A stretch of DNA of 64,000 nucleotides from Hymenobacter sublimis (GTDB taxonomy: Bacteria; Bacteroidota; Bacteroidia; Cytophagales; Hymenobacteraceae): assembly GCF_023101345.1 (NCBI RefSeq), contig NZ_CP095848.1, positions 1,177,501-1,241,500 of the forward strand. Direction: 5' to 3'. The position numbers and the translations under genes are program-made. A model generated the notes under the pieces. It was given only the letters and a program-made list of their open reading frames with translations, searched no databases and was not told the DNA's origin. Shown one piece after another: positions 27,389-36,308 of this stretch. How positions within the stretch are numbered: the stretch's first letter is position 1; the number at the start of each line of letters is the position of its first letter.

Positions 27389-28384
27389 ATGCACGGGTTG
27401 AGAAAAATTGAAGAACTGTTTGCCTATGATTCACTAGTGCACCTAGCTAGTGAAGTGAAAAAGCAGGAGCTGGAGTACCGCGGTACCAGCCTGCCCGGAA
27501 TACAGGAGAATATTCCCTTCGGCCTACACGTTCTTCAACTCGCCGAACAAGGGCATCCGTGCTTTTTCGGCCTCAATGCCGACAACGAGCCCCAGGTAAT
27601 TACTCTGCCGCTAAACCAGGCTAGTCGCTTCACCTCCATTGGCTACTACGTGGGAAGCGAAGGCGGCACGTTCCGGTTGCACCGCACCACGTTTGCCTTG
27701 TGGGTGGCTGGGCTCAGCTTTAGCCAGCTTAAGCAGTACTACCCCCGCATCTTTGAGGGCAACAATTCCTCGACCATGGTGCTCACCCCGCCCGACGAGT
27801 TTGGCGTGCTGCTACCCCCCGACAACCGCTGGGGCCAACTCTACGCCAGCCAGCGCCTCTACGACCAGGAACTGCGCGAGGTAGCGGCCGCCAGCGGGGT
27901 AGTAATAACCCATAACGAGCAGGAAAACCTGTTTGGGCTTTACCACCGCGGTAGCTTGGTTGAGCAGGGTGCCCAACTGGAGGTGGCCCATCTGGTAAAA
28001 CTGATTACTCACCGCCTTAACACGCCCGTTGCCTACCACCAGGTAAAGCAGAAGGTGCTGGATGAGCGCTACGACAGCGCTTTCCCCAAAGAGCTGGACA
28101 ACTTCGATAACTGGGACGGCGAAATTCTGGAGCACCGGCAGTTTCCGCTGGCCAACCTGTTTTATGTGCGCGTGCAGGCGGCCACCGAAAATGCGGCCCT
28201 GCACATTGCCCGCGAAGAAATTATCTTCCAGCGCCGCCTGAACCCAGTGCGGATTGCGGCCCGGGGGCTGCCCTTTGAAATTGAAAGCGTGGTGATGCTG
28301 GACCGGGTATCGAATGCGGGCTTTTACGAGGTGCGCTACCACTTTGTAACCCAGCATGAGCTGGAGCTGGCCTCGGCTTCCTGA
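27389..28384 (+). CDS. Unknown cytoplasmic protein
   Basis: A 331-residue protein that I do not recognise. It has no signal peptide or membrane helix. Composition is mixed alpha/beta with ordinary codon use for this genome. Notable segments are YYVGSEGGTFRLHR, VLTPPDEFGVLLPPDN and, near the end, ALHIAREEIIFQRRLNPVRI. The ATG at 27389 (MHGLRKIEELFAYD) is preferred over a TTG at 27320 because the latter would start inside the AT-rich promoter region. It stands alone, 123 bp before the topoisomerase III gene. Confidence 0.6.
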   Translation: MHGLRKIEELFAYDSLVHLASEVKKQELEYRGTSLPGIQENIPFGLHVLQLAEQGHPCFFGLNADNEPQVITLPLNQASRFTSIGYYVGSEGGTFRLHRTTFALWVAGLSFSQLKQYYPRIFEGNNSSTMVLTPPDEFGVLLPPDNRWGQLYASQRLYDQELREVAAASGVVITHNEQENLFGLYHRGSLVEQGAQLEVAHLVKLITHRLNTPVAYHQVKQKVLDERYDSAFPKELDNFDNWDGEILEHRQFPLANLFYVRVQAATENAALHIAREEIIFQRRLNPVRIAARGLPFEIESVVMLDRVSNAGFYEVRYHFVTQHELELASAS

Positions 28385-28507
28385 CCCGCTTCGACCCGCT
28401 GCAAACGCCGCGGGTAAACCGACTTTTTCTCGGCGTATCTTTGTTGATTCCTCACTGGCGCTGCCGCCAGCAAAATTTGAGTACGAATCAGCGAGAATTA
28501 GCCCCTA

Positions 28508-31048
28508 GTGAAAGTTTGTATTGCTGAAAAGCCCAGCGTGGCCCGCGAAATTGCCCAGGTGTTGGGTGCTACCCGCAAAATGGATGGCTACTTTGAAGGC
28601 AACGGCTACCAGGTAACCTGGACCTTCGGCCACTTCTGCCAACTGCGGGAGCCCGAGGACTACCGCCCCGAGTGGAAGCGCTGGAGCATTCACGATTTGC
28701 CCATGGTGCCCGAGAACTTCGGCATCAAGCTTATGCGCCGCGACGATGGGGTAGTGCGCCAGTTCACCGTCATTAAAAACCTGCTGGCCAACGCCGAAGA
28801 AGTTATTAACTGCGGCGACGCGGGCCAGGAAGGAGAGGTGATTCAGCGCTGGGTGCTGCTAGAAGCCAAGTACCGCAAGCCCACCAAGCGCCTCTGGATT
28901 TCCTCTCTTACGGAAGAAGCCATCCGCCAAGGTTTTCAGAACCTGCGCGACGGGGCGGAGTTTGACAAGCTGTACCAAGCTGGCAAAAGCCGCGCCGTTG
29001 GGGACTGGCTGCTGGGGCTGAACGCTACCCGCCTGTTTACCCTGAAGTATGCGCCCGGCCAGCGCCAGGTGCTCAGCATCGGGCGGGTGCAGACGCCTAC
29101 CCTGGCCTTGCTCGTAGACCGCTACCACGAAATTCAGAACTTCAAACCCGAGCCCTATTGGGTACTGCGCACCGAATACCGCGGCACCATGTTCAGCCAC
29201 GTGGCCCCGCCCAAAAAAGGCAAGACCGAAGACGATGAGCCCGACGAAAAGGCCCGCCTGAAAGCCCGTGGCTACTTTGTAACCCAAGAAGAGGCCGACG
29301 CCGCCATGGCCGCCGTGAAGGACGTGCCGCTCACGGTCACCAACGTTGAAATCAAGAAGGCCTTGGAAACCCCACCTTCTCTATTCGATTTGACCTCCCT
29401 GCAGGTGCAGTGCAACAACCAGTTGGGCCTGTCGGCCGAAGACACGCTGAAAACGGTGCAGGCTCTTTACGAGAAAAAGGTGGTGAGCTACCCCCGCGTC
29501 GACACCACTTTCCTGCCCGACGACCAGTACCCAAAAATTCCGGGCATTTTGCGCGGGCTGGGCGCTTACAATAGCCTCACGGCTCCGTTGCTGGCGGGCA
29601 AAATCAAGAAGTCGGGCAAAGTATTCAACAATAACAAAGTCACCGACCACCACGCCATCATCCCAACCGGCGCTAGTGCCAGTGGCCTGGGCGGCACCGA
29701 GCACAGCGTCTACGACATCATTGTGCGTCGCTTCCTGGCCGCTTTCTACCCCGATTGTGAGGTGTCGAACACAACCGTTACGGCCGAAGCAGCCGGGCGC
29801 ACGTTCCGCGTACGGGGCCGCCAGATTCTGAACCCGGGCTGGCGCGTGGTGTACGGCGACCCGGAGAAGCAGCAGGCTCCCTCGGCCCCGAAAGCGGCCG
29901 GCGAGGGCGACGATGACGTGGTGAATACCGTGCTGCCCAGCTTCGAGAAAGGCGAAAACGGCCCCCACAAGCCCCGCCTCGACTCCAAAATGACCCAGCC
30001 CCCGCGCGAGTATTCGGAGGCGATGTTGCTGCGCGGTATGGAAACCGCCGGCCGCAACGTCGACGATGATGAATTGCGTCAGGCCATGAAGGAAAACGGC
30101 ATCGGGCGGCCTTCTACCCGTGCGGCCATCATTGAAACCCTATTTAAGCGGGGCTATATCCGCCGCGACAAAAAGAAAATCGTGCCCACTGCTACCGGCG
30201 TGGAGCTGATCGGGCTGATTCGCAACCCCACCCTCAAATCGGCGGAGCTGACAGGTCAGTGGGAAAAAAAGCTGCGCCAGATTGAAGGCGGTCAGCTCGA
30301 CCAAGAGCAATTTCTGGGCGAGCTGAAACAGCTGGTGCGCGAAATGGTGCACGAGGTAAAGCAGGACGGCTCCGGCCGCGCCGTGACGGTCGCCAGCCCC
30401 GACGCCGCTGGCCCTGGAAGCAAAGCCGCTGCTACCCGGCCCGCGGCTCCGGCTGCCGCACCTACCCCCGCCGTGCCCGGGGCGCTGGGGCCGTGCCCAG
30501 CCTGCGGCAGTGGCCACGTGCTGCGCGGCAAAACCGCCCTGGGCTGCTCGCGCTGGCGCGAGGGCTGCGCCTTGCGCCTACCCACCCAGTATGAGGGCAA
30601 GAAGCTCACCGACAAGCAAGTAGGCGACCTGTTGAAAAAAGGCCGTACCCAGGCTATGCAGGGCTTTTTGGATGACGCCGGCAACAAGTTTAGCGCCGCC
30701 ATCCGCCTCACCCCGCAGTACACGCTGGAGTTGGTACGCGCCGCCGAAAGCAAGCCTACTACGGCCACCGACCCCGGCCAGATTCCGTGCCCCGTGTGCC
30801 GCCTGGGCCAGATGCTGAAAGGTAAAAGTGCCTGGGGCTGCTCCCGCTTCCGCGAGGACTGCCAGTTCCGGGTGCCGTTCGAGTGGGGTGGTAAAACCCT
30901 CACCGACAGCCAGATGAATCAGCTTCTGCGCAAAGGCAAAACCGGCGTCATCCGCGGATTCGTGTCGGCCAAAACCGGCAACCGTTACGAGGCCGCCTTG
31001 CAGGTAGGTGCCGAAGGCAGGATAGAGCCGGTGTTTGGGCAGGGGTAA
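28508..31048 (+). CDS. topB: DNA topoisomerase III (type IA)
   Basis: An 846-residue type IA topoisomerase that relaxes or decatenates DNA through a 5'-phosphotyrosine. The Toprim domain is at the N-terminus (VCIAEKPSVAREIAQVLGA; CGDAGQEGEVI), the catalytic Tyr328 lies in VVSYPRVDTTFLP, and EAMLLRGMETAGR and GIGRPSTRAAIIETLFKRGY are typical. Two C4 zinc-ribbon-like repeats follow, starting at Cys663 (CPACG...GCSRWREGC) and Cys761 (CPVCR...GCSRFREDC), separated by a degenerate copy region. Start is GTG at 28508; no ATG fits before the Toprim strand. Such TopB proteins are common in Bacteroidota, sometimes several per genome. Confidence 0.94.
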   Translation: MKVCIAEKPSVAREIAQVLGATRKMDGYFEGNGYQVTWTFGHFCQLREPEDYRPEWKRWSIHDLPMVPENFGIKLMRRDDGVVRQFTVIKNLLANAEEVINCGDAGQEGEVIQRWVLLEAKYRKPTKRLWISSLTEEAIRQGFQNLRDGAEFDKLYQAGKSRAVGDWLLGLNATRLFTLKYAPGQRQVLSIGRVQTPTLALLVDRYHEIQNFKPEPYWVLRTEYRGTMFSHVAPPKKGKTEDDEPDEKARLKARGYFVTQEEADAAMAAVKDVPLTVTNVEIKKALETPPSLFDLTSLQVQCNNQLGLSAEDTLKTVQALYEKKVVSYPRVDTTFLPDDQYPKIPGILRGLGAYNSLTAPLLAGKIKKSGKVFNNNKVTDHHAIIPTGASASGLGGTEHSVYDIIVRRFLAAFYPDCEVSNTTVTAEAAGRTFRVRGRQILNPGWRVVYGDPEKQQAPSAPKAAGEGDDDVVNTVLPSFEKGENGPHKPRLDSKMTQPPREYSEAMLLRGMETAGRNVDDDELRQAMKENGIGRPSTRAAIIETLFKRGYIRRDKKKIVPTATGVELIGLIRNPTLKSAELTGQWEKKLRQIEGGQLDQEQFLGELKQLVREMVHEVKQDGSGRAVTVASPDAAGPGSKAAATRPAAPAAAPTPAVPGALGPCPACGSGHVLRGKTALGCSRWREGCALRLPTQYEGKKLTDKQVGDLLKKGRTQAMQGFLDDAGNKFSAAIRLTPQYTLELVRAAESKPTTATDPGQIPCPVCRLGQMLKGKSAWGCSRFREDCQFRVPFEWGGKTLTDSQMNQLLRKGKTGVIRGFVSAKTGNRYEAALQVGAEGRIEPVFGQG

Positions 31049-31523
31049 TGAACTCACCCTCTATTTCTGCGCATTTGCTATTACTCCTGGGAGCAGCAGG
31101 CAACTTCAACTAATGAAGCGTGTCCTGCTGAATCCAGTATTAGCGGGAAGTTGCTAGGGTTTAGTAAGTTGTTATAGCCCTAGAAAAGCTACCCATGTAG
31201 TTTACACTACAGAAAACGGGCCGCTGATTTAAGGTGCGTCGTTTCATAGCCAGCTCCGGTTGACTTGCGCTAATGGGCAGTTCCTGGTGCTGCGTTTCAG
31301 TTGTTTCAGCGCTAGGGCAGCGGTTGCTGATGAAAACGCCAGTGGCCCCGCGCTGCTGCAATTGCCTCAGAAATTGCTACGCTTACACGAGTACAGCTAT
31401 CTTCCAGAATCTATTCATTCGTTGCCCTACACCGAAAAGCCGATTGGGATAGACCTCATCCTCATACGTGGTGGGAGTGGTTTTTTGAGGGATTATAACG
31501 CACGATACAATATCAGCCTACCC
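31049..31523. other. Intergenic stretch, no gene seen
   Basis: About 475 bp between topB and the small membrane protein gene. An open frame enters from 31260 but its first 88 codons show no recognisable protein and are probably untranslated. CAGCAGG and CCTGCTG around 31092-31128 could pair weakly, without a T-run. Confidence 0.45.
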
Positions 31524-31751
31524 ATGACGCCCCAACTCGGTAAAAGCTTCGTTGTTCTCGGCCTGATTCTGGTGGCTTTGGGTGCTTTCCTCTGGCTAGG
31601 GGGCGGCAGCCTGCTGAAGTGGTTCGGACACCTACCCGGCGACATCCGCATTGAGCGGCCGGGCTTCCTGTTTTACGCGCCCATTGTTTCCATGCTGCTG
31701 CTGAGCTTATTGCTAAGTGCTGTGCTCTGGCTAGTACGGCGGTTGGGCTAA
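31524..31751 (+). CDS. Small DUF2905-type membrane protein
   Basis: A 75-residue protein with two membrane helices (about 8-28 and 50-70) joined by the signature LGHLPGDIRIER-like segment, here FGHLPGDIRIERPGFLFYAP. It matches the DUF2905 family, whose function is unknown. The ATG at 31524 (MTPQLGKSF) gives exactly the family length; the same frame stays open upstream to 31260 but that part does not belong to the family. It stands alone. Confidence 0.85.
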   Translation: MTPQLGKSFVVLGLILVALGAFLWLGGGSLLKWFGHLPGDIRIERPGFLFYAPIVSMLLLSLLLSAVLWLVRRLG

Positions 31752-32026
31752 CCCGAGGGGTAAGAAGTCTGATAGGTTGCTGTTTCGCCGTGGCAATACA
31801 TAGCTGCAAGTAGACTAAAAGAAGGCTCATTGCTTCCAACTTTGAGAAGGCTAACTAACGCACGCAGGTGGCACGTAACCAGTGTTGCGCTGCATTAACT
31901 GAAAAAGCCAAGTTTTAGGCAGTATAGTCATAGAAAATAAAAATAGTTTTATACGGAATATAATAATATCAAAGTAGAATTATATTGTATATTGCTGCAG
32001 TTTCATTCCCATTTTAGAACAATTAT

Positions 32027-33487
32027 ATGATAAAACCCTTTACCTCCTGGAAGTTGGTAAGTTGTGCGGTAGGATTGACAGTGCTAACCTCTTGCGAAAA
32101 ACCTGAGCTGGAAGGTCCTGACGCATTGCAGGTTACAACATCGGCCAATAATGAGGGCGATGACGAATTGAACGTGGATTGGGGGCAAGTTTTCCCCACG
32201 TTCACCTTAGCGGGCGGCCAGACCACCGTGAACGACGTCAGCAGCCTGAGCATGATTCAGCCGGCCCCTAACCTGGGCGGTGTTGACATGACGGCTCACC
32301 TGAATGGTAAGACAGTGTTCCAGCGCACGTTTGAGTTGGGCGAGGTAGCTCCCCTCTGGAACAACGTGCGGTGCGAAAGCTGCCACTTGGGCGGCTCCCG
32401 CGCTGGTCTGCCCCGGGTGAATGCCACAACCGGCGAGTTGGCCCCGCAGCTGCTGTTCCGCGTGAGTCTGCCAGGCACCGGCCCCCACGGGGAGCCCAAG
32501 CCAGTGCCCGGTTTCGGCGACCAGATTCAGCCGCTGATGGTGGTAGAAGGAGTTGACGCCCAAGATGATGTGCGCGGCGCTAGCGCCGAAGGCAACGTAC
32601 TGGTGCGCTACACGGAACAGCCCAGCCTGCCGTTCAAGGATGGCAGCACCGTTAGCCTGCGGCGGCCCACGTACACTTTCGTGAAAACCACGCAAAACCT
32701 GCCCACCGGCACCATGATTTCGCCCCGCACTGGTTCTCAGGTAACGGGCCTGGGCCTGCTGGAAGCCGTGCGCGAAGAAACCATTCTGGAGTTTGCCCGC
32801 GTGAATACCAACAACGGTGTTTCGGGCCGGCCTAACCGGGTGTGGGACGTAGAGCAGGGCCGCACCCGCATTGGTCGTTTCGGGTGGAAAGCCAACCAAC
32901 CCACTTTGCGGCAGCAAAATGCCGGTGCCGCCAACGGCGACATGGGCCTGACCTCGCCGGTGTTCCCGGTGGAGCCCGGCGAAACCAGCGCCTCGGCCCA
33001 ACTGAACCTAAGCGAGCAGCAAATCCGTGACCTGACCGTCTTCACCCAGACGATGGGGGTACCGGCCTTCCGCAACAATAGCAGCCCTCAGGCGCAACTA
33101 GGCGCCGTAATGTTTGCCAAGGCGGAGTGCGGTAGCTGCCACGTGCCGCGCATGAAAACCGGTACGCTGCCCGGCCGTCCTGAGGTATCAAACCAGGTTA
33201 TTGCTCCCTTCACCGACCTCCTCCTCCACGACATGGGCCCAGCCCTGGCTGACAACCGCCCCGACTTCCTGGCTTCCGGCCGCGAGTGGCGTACGGCTCC
33301 GCTGTGGGGCCTAGGCTTGCAGCAAACCGTAAACGGCCACACCAACCTGTTGCACGACGGGCGTGCCCGCAACGTAATAGAGGCCATTATGTGGCACGGT
33401 GGCGAAGGCGAAAACTCACGCAAAATCGTGACCGAGATGAGCAAGCAAGAGCGTGATGCGCTGGTAACCTTCCTCAGCTCCATCTAA
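32027..33487 (+). CDS. Di-haem oxidoreductase family lipoprotein (DUF1111)
   Basis: A 486-residue exported lipoprotein; the signal ends in the lipobox VLTSC near residue 22. Two c-type haem motifs are present: CESCH (116-120, followed by LGG) and CGSCH (368-372, followed by VPR). The segment between (RRPTYTFVKTTQNL; GRFGWKANQPTLRQQNAGA) is typical of the putative di-haem peroxidases called DUF1111 or DHOR. In many bacteria these sit next to imelysin or iron-uptake genes; none is seen here. An AT-rich region lies just upstream and a strong terminator follows, so it is probably monocistronic. Substrate unknown. Confidence 0.88.
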   Translation: MIKPFTSWKLVSCAVGLTVLTSCEKPELEGPDALQVTTSANNEGDDELNVDWGQVFPTFTLAGGQTTVNDVSSLSMIQPAPNLGGVDMTAHLNGKTVFQRTFELGEVAPLWNNVRCESCHLGGSRAGLPRVNATTGELAPQLLFRVSLPGTGPHGEPKPVPGFGDQIQPLMVVEGVDAQDDVRGASAEGNVLVRYTEQPSLPFKDGSTVSLRRPTYTFVKTTQNLPTGTMISPRTGSQVTGLGLLEAVREETILEFARVNTNNGVSGRPNRVWDVEQGRTRIGRFGWKANQPTLRQQNAGAANGDMGLTSPVFPVEPGETSASAQLNLSEQQIRDLTVFTQTMGVPAFRNNSSPQAQLGAVMFAKAECGSCHVPRMKTGTLPGRPEVSNQVIAPFTDLLLHDMGPALADNRPDFLASGREWRTAPLWGLGLQQTVNGHTNLLHDGRARNVIEAIMWHGGEGENSRKIVTEMSKQERDALVTFLSSI

Positions 33488-33570
33488 GCAACTGGCAGCA
33501 ACCCCGCGGCGGCCGGCATAGATACTTACTCGGCGGCCCCGGACTCTGTACACGTCGATTGCTAATACAA

Positions 33571-33601
33571 AAAAGAGTGCGCGCTCCGGCCGCACTCTTT
33601 T
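33571..33601 (+). terminator. Terminator after the di-haem gene
   Basis: AAAAGAGTGCG pairs with CGCACTCTTTT around a nine-base loop, with an A-run before and a T-run after, so it could stop transcripts from both sides. It marks the left boundary of the pectin locus. Confidence 0.9.
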
Positions 33602-33730
33602 TTTGTGGGTAGCGGTAAGTGCAATTTGACGGGCAGCTTCAGCTAGTTAAGCCCCAAGGCAAAGTGAGTAGATAGGGTAGGCGCTGCCGCCAGGTAGCTG
33701 TCGCCGCGGGCACGAATGCTGGCATTGGGA

Positions 33731-33755
33731 ACGTTCCCGATAACGATTGCACAAA
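33731..33755 (+). promoter_or_regulatory. Putative pectin-regulon operator 1 (CE12-GH28 gene)
   Basis: ACGTTCCCGATAACGATTGC followed by ACAAA. Over the 16 bp at 33738-33753 it matches 12 of 16 positions of the consensus CGRCATCGTTTGCGCA derived from the other three sites, and it shares the preceding AACGTTCC with the lacI-kduD site. It lies about 160 bp upstream of the CE12-GH28 start codon. Probable binder: the LacI-family protein encoded at 40192-41220. Confidence 0.5.
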
Positions 33756-33912
33756 AAATGCTGGACGAGGGTGCAGGGTAGGCCAACTATTCCGCTAACC
33801 TTAACATGTATTCAGCACTCACTCACCCGCGCCGGGTCACGGAAAACTCCTTTTCCCGGGTGCACCCTGAGCAAGCGTGCCTGGTTCTTGAACTCCTTCC
33901 CACCCGCTCTGT

Positions 33913-36252
33913 ATGAAACCATTTGCCGTTCTGCTGCTGGCCGTTGCGCTGCTGGCCTTCCGCCCGGCCGCCGATGACCGCAAGACCACCATCTTCCTGG
34001 TCGGGGACTCCACCATGTCGGACAAGCCCCTGGACAAAGCCGAGCGCGGCTGGGGCATGTACTTCCGGCAGTATTTTGATGGGGGCGTGGCCATCCAGAA
34101 CCACGCCATGAACGGGCGTAGCACCCGCAATTTCCGCCACGAGGGCCGCTGGGCCAAAGTGTTGGAGCAGCTCAAGCCCGGCGACTGGGTATTCATTCAA
34201 TTCGGCCACAACGACAGCAAGCAGGAAGACACCGCCCGCTACGCCGCCCCCCAAACCGCCTACCGCCAAAACCTGACCCGCTACGTGCAGGAAGCCCGTG
34301 CCAAAGGCGCCAATCCTGTGTTGCTCACGCCCGTTGGCCGCCGTTACTTTGACGAGCAAGGCAAGCGCAAGGATGACCACGGCGACTACCCCGGCGTAGT
34401 GAAGGAGGTAGCCAAAACCCAGAAAGTACCCCTGATTGACTTGCACGAAACCAGCTGGGGCCTGTACTCCCAACTCGGCGACGCCGGTTCCAAGCCCTTG
34501 TTCTGGAGCTACCAGAACGGCGCCAACAACACGAAGCTCGATAACACGCACTTCTCTGCTTATGGCGCGGAGCGGGTGGCGCAGCTGGTAGCTCAGGACG
34601 TGAAAAAGATGAACCTAGGCATTGCCAGCCACCTGCAGCCCCTGGCCTTCACGGGCAAGTACCAGTACGATTTGCCGGTAGTGCTTCAGCCTACTTTTAA
34701 CAAGGATACCTTCAACATCACGAAGTACGGGGCCGTAGCCGATGGCCAAACCCTGAACACCGAAGCCTTCCGCAAAGCCATTGAGGCCTGCAGCCAGAAG
34801 GGTGGGGTAGTGCTGGTGCCGCGCGGATTGTGGCTCACGGGCCCCATTCAGCTGAAAAGCAACGTAAACCTGCACGTGGCCAAGGGCGCCCTGGTGCAAT
34901 TCAGCAACAAGCTCTCCGACTATCAGCTGATTAAAACCAACTGGGAAGGCGAGGACGCCGTGCGCAACCAGTCGCCCATTTCCGGCTACGACCTGGAGAA
35001 CATTGCCATTACCGGCGAGGGCACCTTTGATGGGGCCGGCGACGCTTGGCGCATGGTGAAAAAGGAAAAGCTCAACGCCGGGCAGTGGCAGCGGCTGGTA
35101 AAATCGGGTGGGGTAGTGGATGAGAAGGGCACAACCTGGTACCCCTCGGCTAGCTCCCTGAAAGGCTCCACGCTCAACAAGCCTTGGACAATTAAGGCGG
35201 GTCAGCAGCCCGACTACAGCAAGTATCAGGAGTTCAAGGACTTTCTGCGGCCCAACATGCTCAGCCTGCAGCGCTGCAAGCAGATTCTGCTGGAAGGCTT
35301 CACCATCCAGAACTCCCCGGCCTGGACCATTCACCCCCTGCTCTGCGACAACATCACCCTGCGCAACGTCACGGCCCGCAACCCCTGGTACGGCCAGAAC
35401 ACCGACGCGCTAGACCTGGAATCGTGCCGCAACGGCCTGGTGGAAGGCTGCACTTTCGACGTGGGCGACGACGGCATCTGCATCAAATCGGGCCGCGACG
35501 AGGAAGGCCGCCGGCGCGGCGTGCCCACCGAGAACTTTATTATCCGTGACACGAAAGTGTATCATGCCCACGGCGGCTTCGTGATTGGCTCGGAAATGTC
35601 GGGTGGGGCGCGCAACATCTACGTAAACAACTGCACCTTCATGGGCACCGACGTGGGCTTGCGCTTTAAAACAGCCCGAGGCCGCGGCGGGGTAGTAGAA
35701 AACATCTTCGTGGATGGCGTGGACATGACGGACATTGCCGGCGAGGCCATTCTTTTCGACATGTACTACGCCGCCAAAGACCCGGTGCAAGTAAACGGCG
35801 ACGCCTACGGCATTCCGGAAATCAAGGCCGAGCCATTGGGCGAAGGCACGCCCCAGTTTCGCGGCTTCCGCATCAAGAACGTCACCTGTAAGGGCGCCAA
35901 CACGGGTATTCTGGTGCGCGGTCTGCCGGAAATGGCCATTAAAGACGTGGACATTGAAAACACAGTGCTGGAAAGCAATAAAGGCCTAGTGTGCCAGGAA
36001 GCCGACGGGATCCGCCTCAAGAACGTGACCCTGATTTCCAAGCAAACCAACCCCGTGCTGGAAGTCCAAAACAGCCGCAACATCAGCTTCGACAACCTGC
36101 GCTACGCTCCCGGCGCCGACCTGCTACTGCGCGTTACGGGTAGCCGCAGCAAGGCCGTAACCCTGCGCAACACCGACACCAAAGCCGCGAAAAAAGGCGT
36201 AGAAATGGGTGAGAAAGTGGCCAAGAAAGTCGTGACGGTTTCTAAGCTGTAA
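33913..36252 (+). CDS. Bifunctional CE12 rhamnogalacturonan acetylesterase - GH28 polygalacturonase
   Basis: A 779-residue exported two-enzyme fusion. After a signal peptide (about 1-20) comes an SGNH esterase of the CE12 type: GDSTMSD with Ser33, NHAMNGRST, FGHND, and DNTHFS with Asp210/His213. It would remove acetyl groups from rhamnogalacturonan. From about residue 258 (ITKYGAVADG) a GH28 beta-helix follows, with NTDALD (496-501), GDDG (518-521), GSEMSGG and RFKTARGRGG, the GH28 catalytic and substrate-binding blocks. GH28 cleaves alpha-1,4-galacturonosyl links. It is the first gene of the pectin locus, preceded by a putative LacI-type operator and closely followed by the GH105 gene. Endo or exo mode cannot be decided. 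Confidence 0.92.
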   Translation: MKPFAVLLLAVALLAFRPAADDRKTTIFLVGDSTMSDKPLDKAERGWGMYFRQYFDGGVAIQNHAMNGRSTRNFRHEGRWAKVLEQLKPGDWVFIQFGHNDSKQEDTARYAAPQTAYRQNLTRYVQEARAKGANPVLLTPVGRRYFDEQGKRKDDHGDYPGVVKEVAKTQKVPLIDLHETSWGLYSQLGDAGSKPLFWSYQNGANNTKLDNTHFSAYGAERVAQLVAQDVKKMNLGIASHLQPLAFTGKYQYDLPVVLQPTFNKDTFNITKYGAVADGQTLNTEAFRKAIEACSQKGGVVLVPRGLWLTGPIQLKSNVNLHVAKGALVQFSNKLSDYQLIKTNWEGEDAVRNQSPISGYDLENIAITGEGTFDGAGDAWRMVKKEKLNAGQWQRLVKSGGVVDEKGTTWYPSASSLKGSTLNKPWTIKAGQQPDYSKYQEFKDFLRPNMLSLQRCKQILLEGFTIQNSPAWTIHPLLCDNITLRNVTARNPWYGQNTDALDLESCRNGLVEGCTFDVGDDGICIKSGRDEEGRRRGVPTENFIIRDTKVYHAHGGFVIGSEMSGGARNIYVNNCTFMGTDVGLRFKTARGRGGVVENIFVDGVDMTDIAGEAILFDMYYAAKDPVQVNGDAYGIPEIKAEPLGEGTPQFRGFRIKNVTCKGANTGILVRGLPEMAIKDVDIENTVLESNKGLVCQEADGIRLKNVTLISKQTNPVLEVQNSRNISFDNLRYAPGADLLLRVTGSRSKAVTLRNTDTKAAKKGVEMGEKVAKKVVTVSKL

Positions 36253-36308
36253 TGGCGCCTCCAGAGCGAAGCATCTCCTTAAAATCCCCGACACGCTACT
36301 CCCTACCC

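Noticed and set aside
31260..31523. N-terminal extension of the DUF2905-type frame by 88 codons
   Set aside because: The family begins at the ATG at 31524; the extension has no signal peptide, domain or family similarity.
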